Origin: Thalassomonas viridans
GTDB lineage: Bacteria; Pseudomonadota; Gammaproteobacteria; Enterobacterales; Alteromonadaceae
Length of the DNA stretch: 64,000 nt
Assembly: GCF_000948985.2 (NCBI RefSeq)
Contig: NZ_CP059733.1
Coordinates: 2,480,001-2,544,000, forward strand
Direction: 5' to 3'
Shown in pieces: positions 28,085 to 36,439 of this stretch. The position numbers were made by a program, and so were the translations under genes. The notes beneath the pieces were generated by a model. The model saw only the letters and a list, made by a program, of their open reading frames with translations, searched no databases and was not told the origin of the DNA. Positions within the stretch are counted from its first letter, which is position 1. The number at the start of each line of letters is the position of its first letter.

Positions 28085-28975
28085 ATGATGACAGATTTTG
28101 CAAACATCCAGATAAATGAACAAACCAGCCAGGAAAAGCAAACCAAAGAGCTGATAACGGCAACGGCAGGCATGCGGGCCTCTGACGGCGACGGCGTCAG
28201 GCTAACCCGCATTATCGGCACCCCGCAGCTGAGGATGATAGATCCCTTCCTGATGCTTGATTGCTTTGAAAGCGACGATCCCGATGATTACATTGGCGGT
28301 TTTCCCACCCACCCCCACCGGGGCTTTGAAACCGTCACCTACCTGCTGGACGGGCGTATGCGCCATAAAGACAGCAAAGGCAACGAAGGGGTGATAGAGC
28401 CGGGCGGCGTGCAGTGGATGACGGCAGGCAAAGGCATTTTACATTCGGAAATGCCGGAGCAGGAAAACGGCCTGCTTAAGGGCTTTCAGCTTTGGGTGAA
28501 CCTGCCAGCCTCCGACAAGATGACTGAGCCGGGCTACCAGGAGTTTGCACCGGATAAGGTCGCCGTCGAAAACCGGCAGGACGGCACCGAAGTCAGGGTG
28601 ATTGCCGGTACAACAGATTTGGGCACCAGGGGACCGGTTATCAACCATTATACCTCGTCCACTTATATGGATGTCGGCTTGCCGGGGGGCGTAGTCTTTA
28701 ACCAGCAGCTTCCGGATGGCCACAATGCCTTTATCTATGTGGTGGAAGGCGAGCTGACGGTAGGGGAGCAGGCACAAAAGATAGCTCCCCGGACTTTGGG
28801 GATTTTGGGAGAAGGCGCTCAGGTGCGGATAACGGCCCAGTCGCCATCAAGCCGGTTTTTACTGGTTGCCGGCAAGCCGCTTAATGAACCTGTGGTGCAA
28901 AGCGGGCCTTTTGTAATGAATACCCGGGAAGAAATCAACCAGGCATTTGATGATTTTCGCCGCGGCTTGTTTTAA
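28085..28975 (+). CDS. Pirin family protein
   Basis: The 296-residue bicupin contains the pirin metal ligands: THPHRGFETVTYLLDG (two His) and GKGILHSEMPE (His, Glu). A C-terminal pirin_C domain (GPFVMNTREEINQAFDDF) follows. Some bacterial pirins (E. coli YhhW) have quercetin 2,3-dioxygenase activity; others bind regulatory partners. The context of quinone-related enzymes favours a redox or aromatic role. AAGGAG precedes ATGATG at 28085/28088. Confidence 0.95.
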   Translation: MMTDFANIQINEQTSQEKQTKELITATAGMRASDGDGVRLTRIIGTPQLRMIDPFLMLDCFESDDPDDYIGGFPTHPHRGFETVTYLLDGRMRHKDSKGNEGVIEPGGVQWMTAGKGILHSEMPEQENGLLKGFQLWVNLPASDKMTEPGYQEFAPDKVAVENRQDGTEVRVIAGTTDLGTRGPVINHYTSSTYMDVGLPGGVVFNQQLPDGHNAFIYVVEGELTVGEQAQKIAPRTLGILGEGAQVRITAQSPSSRFLLVAGKPLNEPVVQSGPFVMNTREEINQAFDDFRRGLF

Positions 28976-29020
28976 CCGTTAGTTAATCAATATTTTTATA
29001 AGCTTATTAAGGGGGTAACC

Positions 29021-30031
29021 ATGGGATTATTAGTTGAAGGTAAATGGCATACCGACTGGTATGATACCGCATCCAACGACGGGCGTTTTGTCCGTAAAGC
29101 CGCGCAGTTTAACAACTGGATCACCGCAGACGGTCAGCCGGGGCTGACCGGACAGGGGGGCTTTAAAGCCGAGGCCGGACGCTACCACCTTTATGTTTCC
29201 CTGGCATGTCCCTGGGCGCACCGCACCCTGATTTTCAGGGCGCTTAAAGGACTTGAAGACATGATTTCGGTATCTGTCGTTAATTCCTATATGGCGGATG
29301 AAGGCTGGACCTTTGAGCCGGGGCCGGGTGTTGTGCCCGACAGCGTGAACGGTAAAAGCCGCATGTATGAAATTTATACCCTGGCCCAAGGCGATTACAC
29401 CGGGCGGGTGACTGTGCCGGTATTATGGGATAAACAGCAGCAAACCATCGTCAGCAACGAATCGGCGGATATTATCCGTATGCTTAACAGCGCCTTTGAC
29501 CACCTCGGCGCCAAAGCCGGTGATTATTATCCGCAGGATAAACGAGAAGAAATCGATGCCGTCAATGAGCGGGTCTATCACGGTTTCAACAACGGCGTTT
29601 ACCGGGCGGGGTTTGCCACAACCCAGGAAGCCTATGACGAAGCCGTGGCGGATGTGTTTGCCGTGCTTGATGAGCTTGAACATAAGTTAGCCGGGCAGCG
29701 TTATTTGGCCGGGGAGCATCTCTGTGAAGCCGACTGGCGCTTATTTACCACCCTGGTGCGCTTTGATGCCGTCTATGTCGGGCATTTTAAATGTAACTTA
29801 AAACGTATTGCCGACTATCCCGTGCTGTCTAATTATCTGCGGGAGCTATACCAGTATCCCGGCATAGCCGAAACCGTGGATATCGATTACATCAAGGCGC
29901 ATTATTACGCCTCCCATGAAACCATTAACCCCACCCGGATCATACCTAAGGGGCCTGAGCTGGACTTTACCTCTCCCCACAACCGGGAGCAGCTTAAAAG
30001 CGCCCAACCTGTATCTGGAGTGGCAAGCTGA
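29021..30031 (+). CDS. Glutathionyl-hydroquinone reductase (YqjG/ECM4 family), copy 1
   Basis: The 336-residue Xi-class glutathione transferase has the catalytic motif LACPWAHRTL (nucleophilic Cys), the family segment GRVTVPVLWDKQQQTIVSNESADIIRML and the C-terminal helix EADWRLFTTLVRFDAVYVGHFKCN. Such enzymes reduce glutathionyl-hydroquinones back to hydroquinones, a clean-up step after spontaneous quinone-glutathione conjugation. It overlaps the next gene by 1 nt (TGATG) and is clearly its paralogue. Confidence 0.95.
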   Translation: MGLLVEGKWHTDWYDTASNDGRFVRKAAQFNNWITADGQPGLTGQGGFKAEAGRYHLYVSLACPWAHRTLIFRALKGLEDMISVSVVNSYMADEGWTFEPGPGVVPDSVNGKSRMYEIYTLAQGDYTGRVTVPVLWDKQQQTIVSNESADIIRMLNSAFDHLGAKAGDYYPQDKREEIDAVNERVYHGFNNGVYRAGFATTQEAYDEAVADVFAVLDELEHKLAGQRYLAGEHLCEADWRLFTTLVRFDAVYVGHFKCNLKRIADYPVLSNYLRELYQYPGIAETVDIDYIKAHYYASHETINPTRIIPKGPELDFTSPHNREQLKSAQPVSGVAS

Positions 30032-31005
30032 TGGGCAGGTTAATCCAGGGGCAATGGCTGACGGACGATAAACTGGCGGAGCTTGAAGCCAAAGCCTACC
30101 AGGCATCCGGCGGCAAATTTGAACGGGGCACGGCGGGGTTCAGAAACTGGATCACCGCCGATGGCTCGGCAGGTCCGAGCGGAACAGGAGGTTTTAAGGC
30201 GGAGGCGGGACGTTATCATCTCTTCGCCGCCCTTAACTGTCCCTGGGCCCACCGCACCTTGATCTACCGCCAGGTGAAAAAGCTGCAAGCCGTGGTTTCC
30301 CTGTCGCTGGTGGCGCCGTTGCGCACGGATCAGGGCTGGGTATTTGACCGTAACCAGCCGCGTTTTCGCGATGAGCTGTATCAGCTGAATGCCATGTATG
30401 AGCTCTATCTTAAGGCCAACCCCGAATACAGCGGGCGGGTGACTGTGCCTGTGTTATGGGATAAACAGCAGCAGACCATAGTCAGCAACGAGTCGTCGGA
30501 GATTATCCGCATGTTCAACCAGGCGTTTAACCATGTTACCGGCGATACACAAGACTTTTATCCGCAGGCGCTGGCGCAGGAGATCGATGAATTAAACGGG
30601 TATATTTTTCATCATATCAACAACGGAGTGTACAAGGCGGGCTTTGCCCGCACGCAGGCTGCCTATGACGAAGCTGTGACCGGGCTGTTTACGGCGCTGG
30701 AGGTGCTTGAATTGCGCCTGGCGCGGCAAAGCTATTTGCTGGGGGAGGAAATCACCGAAGCCGACTGGCGCTTATTGCCCACCTTAGTGCGGTTTGATGT
30801 CGGCTATTTCAGCGCTTTTAAATGTAACCTGAAAATGCTGCGGGATTATCCCAACCTGTCCCGTTACCTGAAAGCCCTGTACCGGGTGCCTGGGGTTGCG
30901 CAAACCGTAGACCTGGATATTTACCGCGCCGGTTATCACTCCAAAAGTCCGCTGAGAAACCCCCACGGCATAGTGCCGGCAGGCCCGGTCCCGGCGCTTT
31001 ACTGA
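30031..31005 (+). CDS. Glutathionyl-hydroquinone reductase (YqjG/ECM4 family), copy 2
   Basis: The 324-residue protein is a tandem paralogue of the preceding one, sharing the motif LNCPWAHRTLIYR, a near-identical GRVTVPVLWDKQQQTIVSNES stretch and the EADWRLLPTLVRFDVGYF helix. It differs in the 100-160 region and the C-terminus (RNPHGIVPAGP), so the two may prefer different quinone conjugates. It is co-transcribed and probably translationally coupled to copy 1. Confidence 0.95.
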   Translation: MGRLIQGQWLTDDKLAELEAKAYQASGGKFERGTAGFRNWITADGSAGPSGTGGFKAEAGRYHLFAALNCPWAHRTLIYRQVKKLQAVVSLSLVAPLRTDQGWVFDRNQPRFRDELYQLNAMYELYLKANPEYSGRVTVPVLWDKQQQTIVSNESSEIIRMFNQAFNHVTGDTQDFYPQALAQEIDELNGYIFHHINNGVYKAGFARTQAAYDEAVTGLFTALEVLELRLARQSYLLGEEITEADWRLLPTLVRFDVGYFSAFKCNLKMLRDYPNLSRYLKALYRVPGVAQTVDLDIYRAGYHSKSPLRNPHGIVPAGPVPALY

Positions 31006-31137
31006 CAGCAAACGAGCAGCTTTTACCTGACAGCTTTTTTCTAACAGCTTTTTCCTAATAGATAAGGGCTGCTCATTCGCCAGACACTTTTTATTGCTTG
31101 AATTATTCACTGTTTATCAGAGAAGGAGTTGTGCTGT

Positions 31138-32373
31138 ATGAAAAACACCGAAAAGACAGCAGATTTTACCCCGGCGGCCTTTATGTCGGCGCTTGTTAAC
31201 GATGAATTGCTAAAAGACAGTTTTTACCATCCCAACCTGGCGGGCATCACGCAGGGAGGCATGGCTAACCATTACCCCATGACCATAATGGCGATGCAGG
31301 CGCTGGGTGGCAGCGATCGGGACATCCTACGCTTCAGGGATAACTGGCCCGGGCACAGGGCTAAGATCCGTGAAGAGCTGGGGCTGGCGGACCAAAATGA
31401 GGTAACGGCGCAAAACTGGCGTCAGTACCTGGGGCGAAGCCATAAACTTGTCGAATTTCGCCGGGTGTTTTTAGCGCTGCTTCAGCAGGGTGACACGGCG
31501 GAGGTGATCACCGGCTTACTCGATGCGATGAAACCCGGCTTACCTATGGGACTGTTTCATCCGCTGATCCGTTTGAGTTTTGCCACCAGCCACGGTGATT
31601 TGGGCTTAATCGCCGATGCCCTGGCTTATGTGGCGATACGCTACCAGGACCTTTATCTTCAGGAACCGGCAGCCAAGCCTGCGTCTTTTAATCTCTCCGA
31701 TACCGGTTTGTCTGCCTCGGCGACGCATTATGAAGCCGGGCTGAGCTGGTTAAGCATACGCCAATGGCTGCAACAAGGGCATTTGCCTGGCAGGTTAAGC
31801 CGTAAGATCTACGGCGGCAGTATCAGTATTTGCGAACAGTTATGCCGCGAGCCGGTGATCCATCAGCTGGCGCTGGGCATAGGTTTTGACATCAATGAAT
31901 ATGGGCTGACCAAGGTCATGGCGAGCATCAGCCAAAGCGCCGCCCGCCTGTATTTATTTGAACCGGCATTAACCACGCTGCACGGGGTGACCTCCTGCCA
32001 GGCGCTGGCGGAGTTGACCTTACGTTATATCAGTCCCGAAACCCGGGCGGTTTATGCCCGCTTGTGGCGTTATTTCTGGGTCTGGCTCACCGCTTTATAT
32101 ATCGAAAAAGGCTGTCCCTGGCTGTCAGACCTGTTCCACGGTTCATACCCGAAACCCGAATTAGCTAACGAAAGTAAGGAGGTGCAAAACCCTTATTCAG
32201 ATATCAAGCAAGAACAGCAAGTTGAACTTGCCGGCTGGCCCGGGCTTAAGCGGTTAGCCCTGCGCTCGCAAGAAGTGCATGTGATGAAAATGATCTACAG
32301 CTGTGACTGGCTTTATCACCATATCAGCGAGGACGAGAGTTTTCAGCTGGCCGCGATGAAAGCCTTGCCGTAG
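31138..32373 (+). CDS. Questin oxidase family protein (DUF4243)
   Basis: The 411-residue helical protein matches the questin-oxidase-like family: YHPNLAGITQGGMANHYPMTIMAMQALG near the N-terminus, GLPMGLFHPLIRLSFA, LADALAYVAIRYQDL-type helix and a C-terminal HVMKMIYSCDWLYHH. In fungi the named member opens the ring of the anthraquinone questin by Baeyer-Villiger-type oxidation; bacterial members are uncharacterised. Its place beside hydroquinone reductases and pirin is suggestive. AAGGAG precedes the ATG at 31138. Confidence 0.85.
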   Translation: MKNTEKTADFTPAAFMSALVNDELLKDSFYHPNLAGITQGGMANHYPMTIMAMQALGGSDRDILRFRDNWPGHRAKIREELGLADQNEVTAQNWRQYLGRSHKLVEFRRVFLALLQQGDTAEVITGLLDAMKPGLPMGLFHPLIRLSFATSHGDLGLIADALAYVAIRYQDLYLQEPAAKPASFNLSDTGLSASATHYEAGLSWLSIRQWLQQGHLPGRLSRKIYGGSISICEQLCREPVIHQLALGIGFDINEYGLTKVMASISQSAARLYLFEPALTTLHGVTSCQALAELTLRYISPETRAVYARLWRYFWVWLTALYIEKGCPWLSDLFHGSYPKPELANESKEVQNPYSDIKQEQQVELAGWPGLKRLALRSQEVHVMKMIYSCDWLYHHISEDESFQLAAMKALP

Positions 32374-32464
32374 GGATAGGGCAGGCTCCGGACTTTCAAT
32401 GGAGTGGACGAGTTGAACTAGACTAAAAACGAGCAGTAATAACTATTATAAACAGGAAAAGATT

Positions 32465-34018
32465 ATGACTAATCCCGTGATCGCCGATAACAAACCCAAA
32501 GGGGTAGAGTTGAAAAAAGGCGAAGACTACTATTTTTGCACCTGCGGAAAATCTGCCAACCAGCCGTTTTGCGACGGCTCCCATAAAGGCAGCGGTTTTA
32601 AACCTAAGGCTTTTCAGGCGGATGATGACGGCATGGCCTATTTATGCGCCTGTAAGCATACCCAAAATGCGCCTTTTTGTGACGGCACCCATAAAAAGTT
32701 TACCTCAGAGCAAGTAGGCAAAGAGGGGCCCGGCGTGCAAATTCAACCGGCTGAGGGGAATAAAATGCCGGTGGGCGAGCCGACCCCGGAAGAGCCGACG
32801 GTGGCCTACATTCATGAGTTGGCCAAACACGGCCTGAGCAAAGTCGGCCATCACGGCCCTATGACGTCTATGGGAGTGCCGCGCCATCTTTTGCCCCACT
32901 GGGATGATATCCAGATTATGGTGGCGCAGATGGCAAGAAAGCCTTTGCAGGAAGATCAGGCGGTGGATACCAAACTGGTGATCGGTCCCAACGCCAAAAA
33001 ACCGCTGGTGCTGGATATTCCGCTGTTTGTTTCCGATATGAGTTTCGGCGCCTTGTCCGAGGAAGCCAAGGTTTCCCTGGCCAAAGGCGCCGAACTGGCG
33101 GGGACAGGTATCTGCTCCGGGGAAGGGGGTATGTTGCCGGAAGAGCAGCAGGCCAATTCCCGCTATTTTTATGAACTGGCCAGCGCTAAATTCGGTTTTA
33201 AGGAAGAGCTGCTTAAAGGAGTCCAGGCTTTTCATTTTAAGGGAGGCCAGGGAGCAAAAACCGGCACCGGCGGACATTTGCCCGCTAAGAAGAATATCGG
33301 CAAAATCGCCCAGGTGCGGGGCATAGAAGCAGGCACCGAAGCGATTTCCCCGCCGACCTTCTCCGATCTCAAATCCGTTGAAGACTTTAAAGCTTTTGCC
33401 GGACGGGTGCGGGAGATCACCGGCGGCATTCCCGTTGGCTTTAAATTAAGCGCCAACCATATCGAGCAGGATATTCAGTTCGCCCTGGATGCAGGCGCAG
33501 ATTATATTATTCTGGACGGCCGCGGCGGCGGCACCGGGGCCGCACCGGAAATTTTCCGGGATAATATCAGCGTGCCTACCATACCGGCACTGGCGCGGGC
33601 TCGACGCTACCTGGACCAGCAGGGGGCTAAGGTGACCCTGATCATTACCGGCGGTTTGCGCACCCCGATGGATTTTGTCAAAGCACTGGCTTTAGGGGCT
33701 GACGGTGTTGCCGTCTCCAACAGCGCCATGCAGGCGATAGGGTGTGTGGCCGCCCGTATGTGCAATACCAATAACTGTCCTTCGGGCATCGCCACCCAAA
33801 AAGAGGAGCTGCGCAAACGGTTAAATACCGATGAAGCGGCGAAAAAGCTCAGCAATTTCTTTAGCGCCTCGACCGAGTTGATGCAGGTTATGGCCCGTGC
33901 CTGTGGCCACCATAGCTTAAGCGAGTTCAACAAGGACGACCTGGCCACCTGGCACAGGGAAATGGCGCGTCTATCGGGGATCAAGTATTCCGGTTATTCA
34001 TTATCCGGCGAGATATGA
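32465..34018 (+). CDS. CDGSH iron-sulfur / FMN-binding glutamate synthase-domain fusion protein
   Basis: This 517-residue protein joins two CDGSH 2Fe-2S motifs (YFCTCGKSANQPFCDGSH, residues 22-39; CACKHTQNAPFCDGTH, about 59-74) to a glutamate-synthase-type FMN barrel: DMSFGALSEEAKVSLAKGA, FKGGQGAKTGTGGHLPAKK, ILDGRGGGTGAAPE and a Cys cluster CVAARMCNTNNCPSG that resembles a 3Fe-4S site. It lacks the amidotransferase domain, so it is not a normal GOGAT large subunit. Such fusions are presumed FMN/Fe-S oxidoreductases of unknown substrate. A terminator follows. Confidence 0.92.
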   Translation: MTNPVIADNKPKGVELKKGEDYYFCTCGKSANQPFCDGSHKGSGFKPKAFQADDDGMAYLCACKHTQNAPFCDGTHKKFTSEQVGKEGPGVQIQPAEGNKMPVGEPTPEEPTVAYIHELAKHGLSKVGHHGPMTSMGVPRHLLPHWDDIQIMVAQMARKPLQEDQAVDTKLVIGPNAKKPLVLDIPLFVSDMSFGALSEEAKVSLAKGAELAGTGICSGEGGMLPEEQQANSRYFYELASAKFGFKEELLKGVQAFHFKGGQGAKTGTGGHLPAKKNIGKIAQVRGIEAGTEAISPPTFSDLKSVEDFKAFAGRVREITGGIPVGFKLSANHIEQDIQFALDAGADYIILDGRGGGTGAAPEIFRDNISVPTIPALARARRYLDQQGAKVTLIITGGLRTPMDFVKALALGADGVAVSNSAMQAIGCVAARMCNTNNCPSGIATQKEELRKRLNTDEAAKKLSNFFSASTELMQVMARACGHHSLSEFNKDDLATWHREMARLSGIKYSGYSLSGEI

Positions 34019-34041
34019 AGCGATAAATTTACCTGAGAAAA

Positions 34042-34068
34042 AATGCCCTGCCAGCCAGGGCATTTTAT
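34042..34068 (+). terminator. Terminator of the quinone-redox island
   Basis: AATGCCCTG (34042-34050) pairs with CAGGGCATT (34056-34064) with a 5-nt loop, followed by TTTTAT-like sequence. It ends the plus-strand genes that begin with DoxX. Confidence 0.85.
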
Positions 34069-34081
34069 ATTCAGGATGAAT

Positions 34082-34224
34082 GGTCAACTTACTTGTTCCT
34101 GACGTAAGTTAAGTACCTGCATCCTTGCAGGTAATATCGCACTTGCAAGGATGCGAAAGAGCGATGATATACAGAGTACATAGTCAACTTGGTTGTTTCC
34201 GGCGTAAATAAAATATCCGTATCT
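34082..34224. repeat. Unannotated repeat element with direct and inverted repeats
   Basis: Between the terminator and the ParD-like gene a segment of about 34 nt starting at 34082 (GTCAACTTACTTGTTCC...) recurs in degenerate form at 34182 (GTCAACTTGGTTGTTTCC...), exactly 100 bp apart. Between them GCATCCTTGCA (34119-34129) and TGCAAGGATGC (34144-34154) make a perfect 11-bp inverted repeat. It may be a small intergenic element or MITE remnant. The rest of the 330-bp gap holds no gene that I can see. Confidence 0.5.
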
Positions 34225-34349
34225 ATGTAGTAAATATCTAACCTGCAAAGAAAAATGCAATCTTTAGTTACTTGTTCTTGTCACATTGTGGTTATATACT
34301 TCATATTCAAATCATATATAAAACGCATATAAATAATGGAGTATATCAT

Positions 34350-34556
34350 TTGGGTATAGTAAAAATTTCTGATGAACTGCATGAAGAGATCAGAAAATCC
34401 AGCCAGGTTATGTCGAGATCTATCAATGCCCAGGCGGAGTTCTGGATCAAAATGGGCATGCTGGCAGAGCTTAACCCGACCTTGAGCTTTAATGAGTTGA
34501 TTCGTCAGCAACTGTTGAAAGAAAATGTGTCACTGGTGGGGCTGGTGAATGAATAG
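34350..34556 (+). CDS. ParD-like family protein (putative antitoxin)
   Basis: The 68-residue protein reads (M)GIVKISDELHEEIRKSSQ and continues VMSRSINAQAEFWIKMGMLAEL, the signature of the ParD-like (DUF3423) family, a ribbon-helix-helix-type DNA-binding fold. I start it at TTG 34350, where GGAG lies 8 nt upstream and the family N-terminus begins; the frame opens earlier at 34272 but that leader is not conserved. It overlaps the methionine aminopeptidase gene by 8 nt. ParD-like proteins are assigned as antitoxins by homology only. Confidence 0.88.
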   Translation: MGIVKISDELHEEIRKSSQVMSRSINAQAEFWIKMGMLAELNPTLSFNELIRQQLLKENVSLVGLVNE

Positions 34557-35331
34557 GCCGGAGGTAAAGCTCAAATCCCCGTCGGAAATTGAGCTGATGC
34601 GGCAATCTGGCCGCCTGTTGGCGCAGGTGTTTGCCATGCTCGATGACTTTATTACCCCGGGCATTACTACTATGGCGATTGACAGCCGGGTGGAAGACTT
34701 TATCGTCAATACCCTAAACGCCAGGCCCGCCAGCAAAGGGCAATATGGCTATCAGTACAGCCTCAACACCTCGGTCAATGAAGTGGTTTGCCATGGCGTC
34801 CCCAGCGATAACCAGGTGCTGAAAAGCACGGATATCGTTAATGTCGATATTACCCTGGAAAAAAATGGTTTTATTGCCGACTCAAGCAAAATGTATTTGT
34901 TGCCGGATGCCAGCTCAGAGGCCAGAAAACTCAGCAATACCACCTACCAGGCGATGTGGCAGGGGATCAGGCAGGTTAAAGCCGGCGCCCGGTTGGGGGA
35001 TATAGGCTATGCCATACAAAAACATGCCGAAGCAGCCGGTTATTCCGTGGTGCGGGAATATTGCGGCCACGGTATTGGTCGGGAAATGCACGAAGCGCCC
35101 CAGGTTTTGCATTACGGCTTAAAAAACACCGGGTTGACCCTGCAACCGGGCATGACTTTCACCATAGAGCCTATGATTAACCAGGGCCAGGCCAAGGTAA
35201 AAACTAAAAAAGACGGCTGGACCGTAGTGACTAAAGATAAAAAACTCTCGGCGCAATGGGAACATACCGTTTTAGTGACAGGGACAGGTTATGAAGTGCT
35301 TACCCTCAGGGAGGAAGAAAAAGCCTGTTAG
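34549..35331 (+). CDS. Type I methionine aminopeptidase (M24), paired with a ParD-like protein
   Basis: The 260-residue enzyme has all five metal ligands of MetAP-I: Asp in VNVDITLEKNG, Asp in IADSSKM, His in YCGHGIGREMHEAP, Glu in TFTIEPMIN and Glu in AQWEHTVL. It therefore should remove N-terminal Met. The start overlaps the ParD-like gene by 8 nt, so the two are co-translated. The essential map gene is normally next to rpsB, so this is likely an extra, accessory copy. Confidence 0.93.
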   Translation: MNRPEVKLKSPSEIELMRQSGRLLAQVFAMLDDFITPGITTMAIDSRVEDFIVNTLNARPASKGQYGYQYSLNTSVNEVVCHGVPSDNQVLKSTDIVNVDITLEKNGFIADSSKMYLLPDASSEARKLSNTTYQAMWQGIRQVKAGARLGDIGYAIQKHAEAAGYSVVREYCGHGIGREMHEAPQVLHYGLKNTGLTLQPGMTFTIEPMINQGQAKVKTKKDGWTVVTKDKKLSAQWEHTVLVTGTGYEVLTLREEEKAC

Positions 35332-35454
35332 CCATGAAACTGGTGGGGAAAGGGATTTAAATAGGGTTATTTGCCATGAAAGAATTGTGCTTTATCCCCT
35401 TGTTATTTAATATTCCCAGCATAGATTGAACACGAGTATTAAACGGAAAATAAC

Positions 35455-35712
35455 ATGAACCCCATCATTGAAATTTTAAAAGAACACAACATCAGTGACG
35501 AGAAAATCAGCGAGCTTTTTCAAACCTTAACAGAAAATCCTATGATGGCGATGGGAGTAATCCAGCAGTTGGGGATCCCGCCGGAAAAACTGCAGGCGAT
35601 TATGGGTCTGGTAATGACCAACCCGGATGTGATCAAGGAAGCGGTGGAAGAGCTCGGCCTGGACTTTTCAAAAGTTGAGCAGGCGAAAGAGAAATTAAAG
35701 CAGGGCCAATAA
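35455..35712 (+). CDS. DUF2999 family protein
   Basis: The 85-residue protein starts MNPIIEILKEHNISDEKISELF and has the NPMMAMGVIQQLGIPPEKLQ motif of DUF2999, a small helical family found in Vibrio, Shewanella and relatives. No signal peptide or membrane segment. Function unknown. A GGAAA-type ribosome-binding site precedes the ATG; it stands alone 123 bp after the aminopeptidase. Confidence 0.88.
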   Translation: MNPIIEILKEHNISDEKISELFQTLTENPMMAMGVIQQLGIPPEKLQAIMGLVMTNPDVIKEAVEELGLDFSKVEQAKEKLKQGQ

Positions 35713-35777
35713 TTTCCCCAATCCGTGAGGCCGGACTATTTTATAAGGTACAGGGAGCGGCATAGCCGGATAAAGCC

Positions 35778-36287
35778 ATGAGCGAGATAGAAATTCTACA
35801 AGCAGATATCACCACCCTTAAGGTGGATGCCATAGTCAATGCCGCCAACGGCTCCCTGTGCGGCGGCGGTGGTGTTGACGGTGCCATCCACCGGGCTGCC
35901 GGCAAAGACTTGCTGGCGGAGTGCCGTACTTTGGGAGGTTGCGATACCGGTTTTGCGAAAATCACCGGCGGATACAATCTACCGGCAAAATTTGTTATTC
36001 ACGCCGTCGGCCCTGTGTGGTACGGTGGCCATAAAAATGAAGAGCAGTTGCTGGCTTCCTGTTACCGGGAGTGTCTGCGTATTGCCGCCGAACACCAGCT
36101 AAGCAGTATCGCTTTTCCGGCAATCAGCTGCGGCGCCTACCGTTTTCCTATTCCCAGGGCATGTGAAATAGCCTACCGCGAGGTGCGAACCTTCCTGCAA
36201 CAGGACAGCAGCATCAGCAAAGTTATTTTTGCCTGTTTTGATGCCAAACTGGAAAATGCCTTATTGCAGGCACAGAGCAAAGCCTGA
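35778..36287 (+). CDS. Macro domain protein (YmdB-like O-acetyl-ADP-ribose deacetylase)
   Basis: The 169-residue protein is a single macrodomain: IEILQADITTLKVDAIVNAANGSLCGGGGVDGAIHRAAG at the ADP-ribose site (Asn, Asp and the glycine-rich loop all present), YNLPAKFVIHAVGPVW and SSIAFPAISCGAYRFP. It belongs to the MacroD/YmdB class, which hydrolyses O-acetyl-ADP-ribose or mono-ADP-ribose. Note that a SIR2-containing NAD-using protein lies elsewhere in the window, but there is no sign that they are linked. Confidence 0.95.
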   Translation: MSEIEILQADITTLKVDAIVNAANGSLCGGGGVDGAIHRAAGKDLLAECRTLGGCDTGFAKITGGYNLPAKFVIHAVGPVWYGGHKNEEQLLASCYRECLRIAAEHQLSSIAFPAISCGAYRFPIPRACEIAYREVRTFLQQDSSISKVIFACFDAKLENALLQAQSKA

Positions 36288-36439
36288 TCATTAATGCCGT
36301 GAACCGGTAAGATCACGGCACATTTATTGGCGGATAATTTCGCTGCTTTACTTTGGCTATACTTGATTCATAGCATAAATAATAAAGTGAAAGCGTTATC
36401 CGTTATCTATATGCCTTTGTAGGGATATTTTATCTCTCT

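Noticed and set aside
34549..35331. Reading this as the essential housekeeping map gene
   Set aside because: The location (no rpsB) and overlap with a ParD-like gene favour an accessory copy, although this cannot be proved without the whole genome.
35778..36287. Functional pairing of the macrodomain with the SIR2-NACHT protein
   Set aside because: They are about 24 kb apart with many unrelated genes between, so a link would be speculation.
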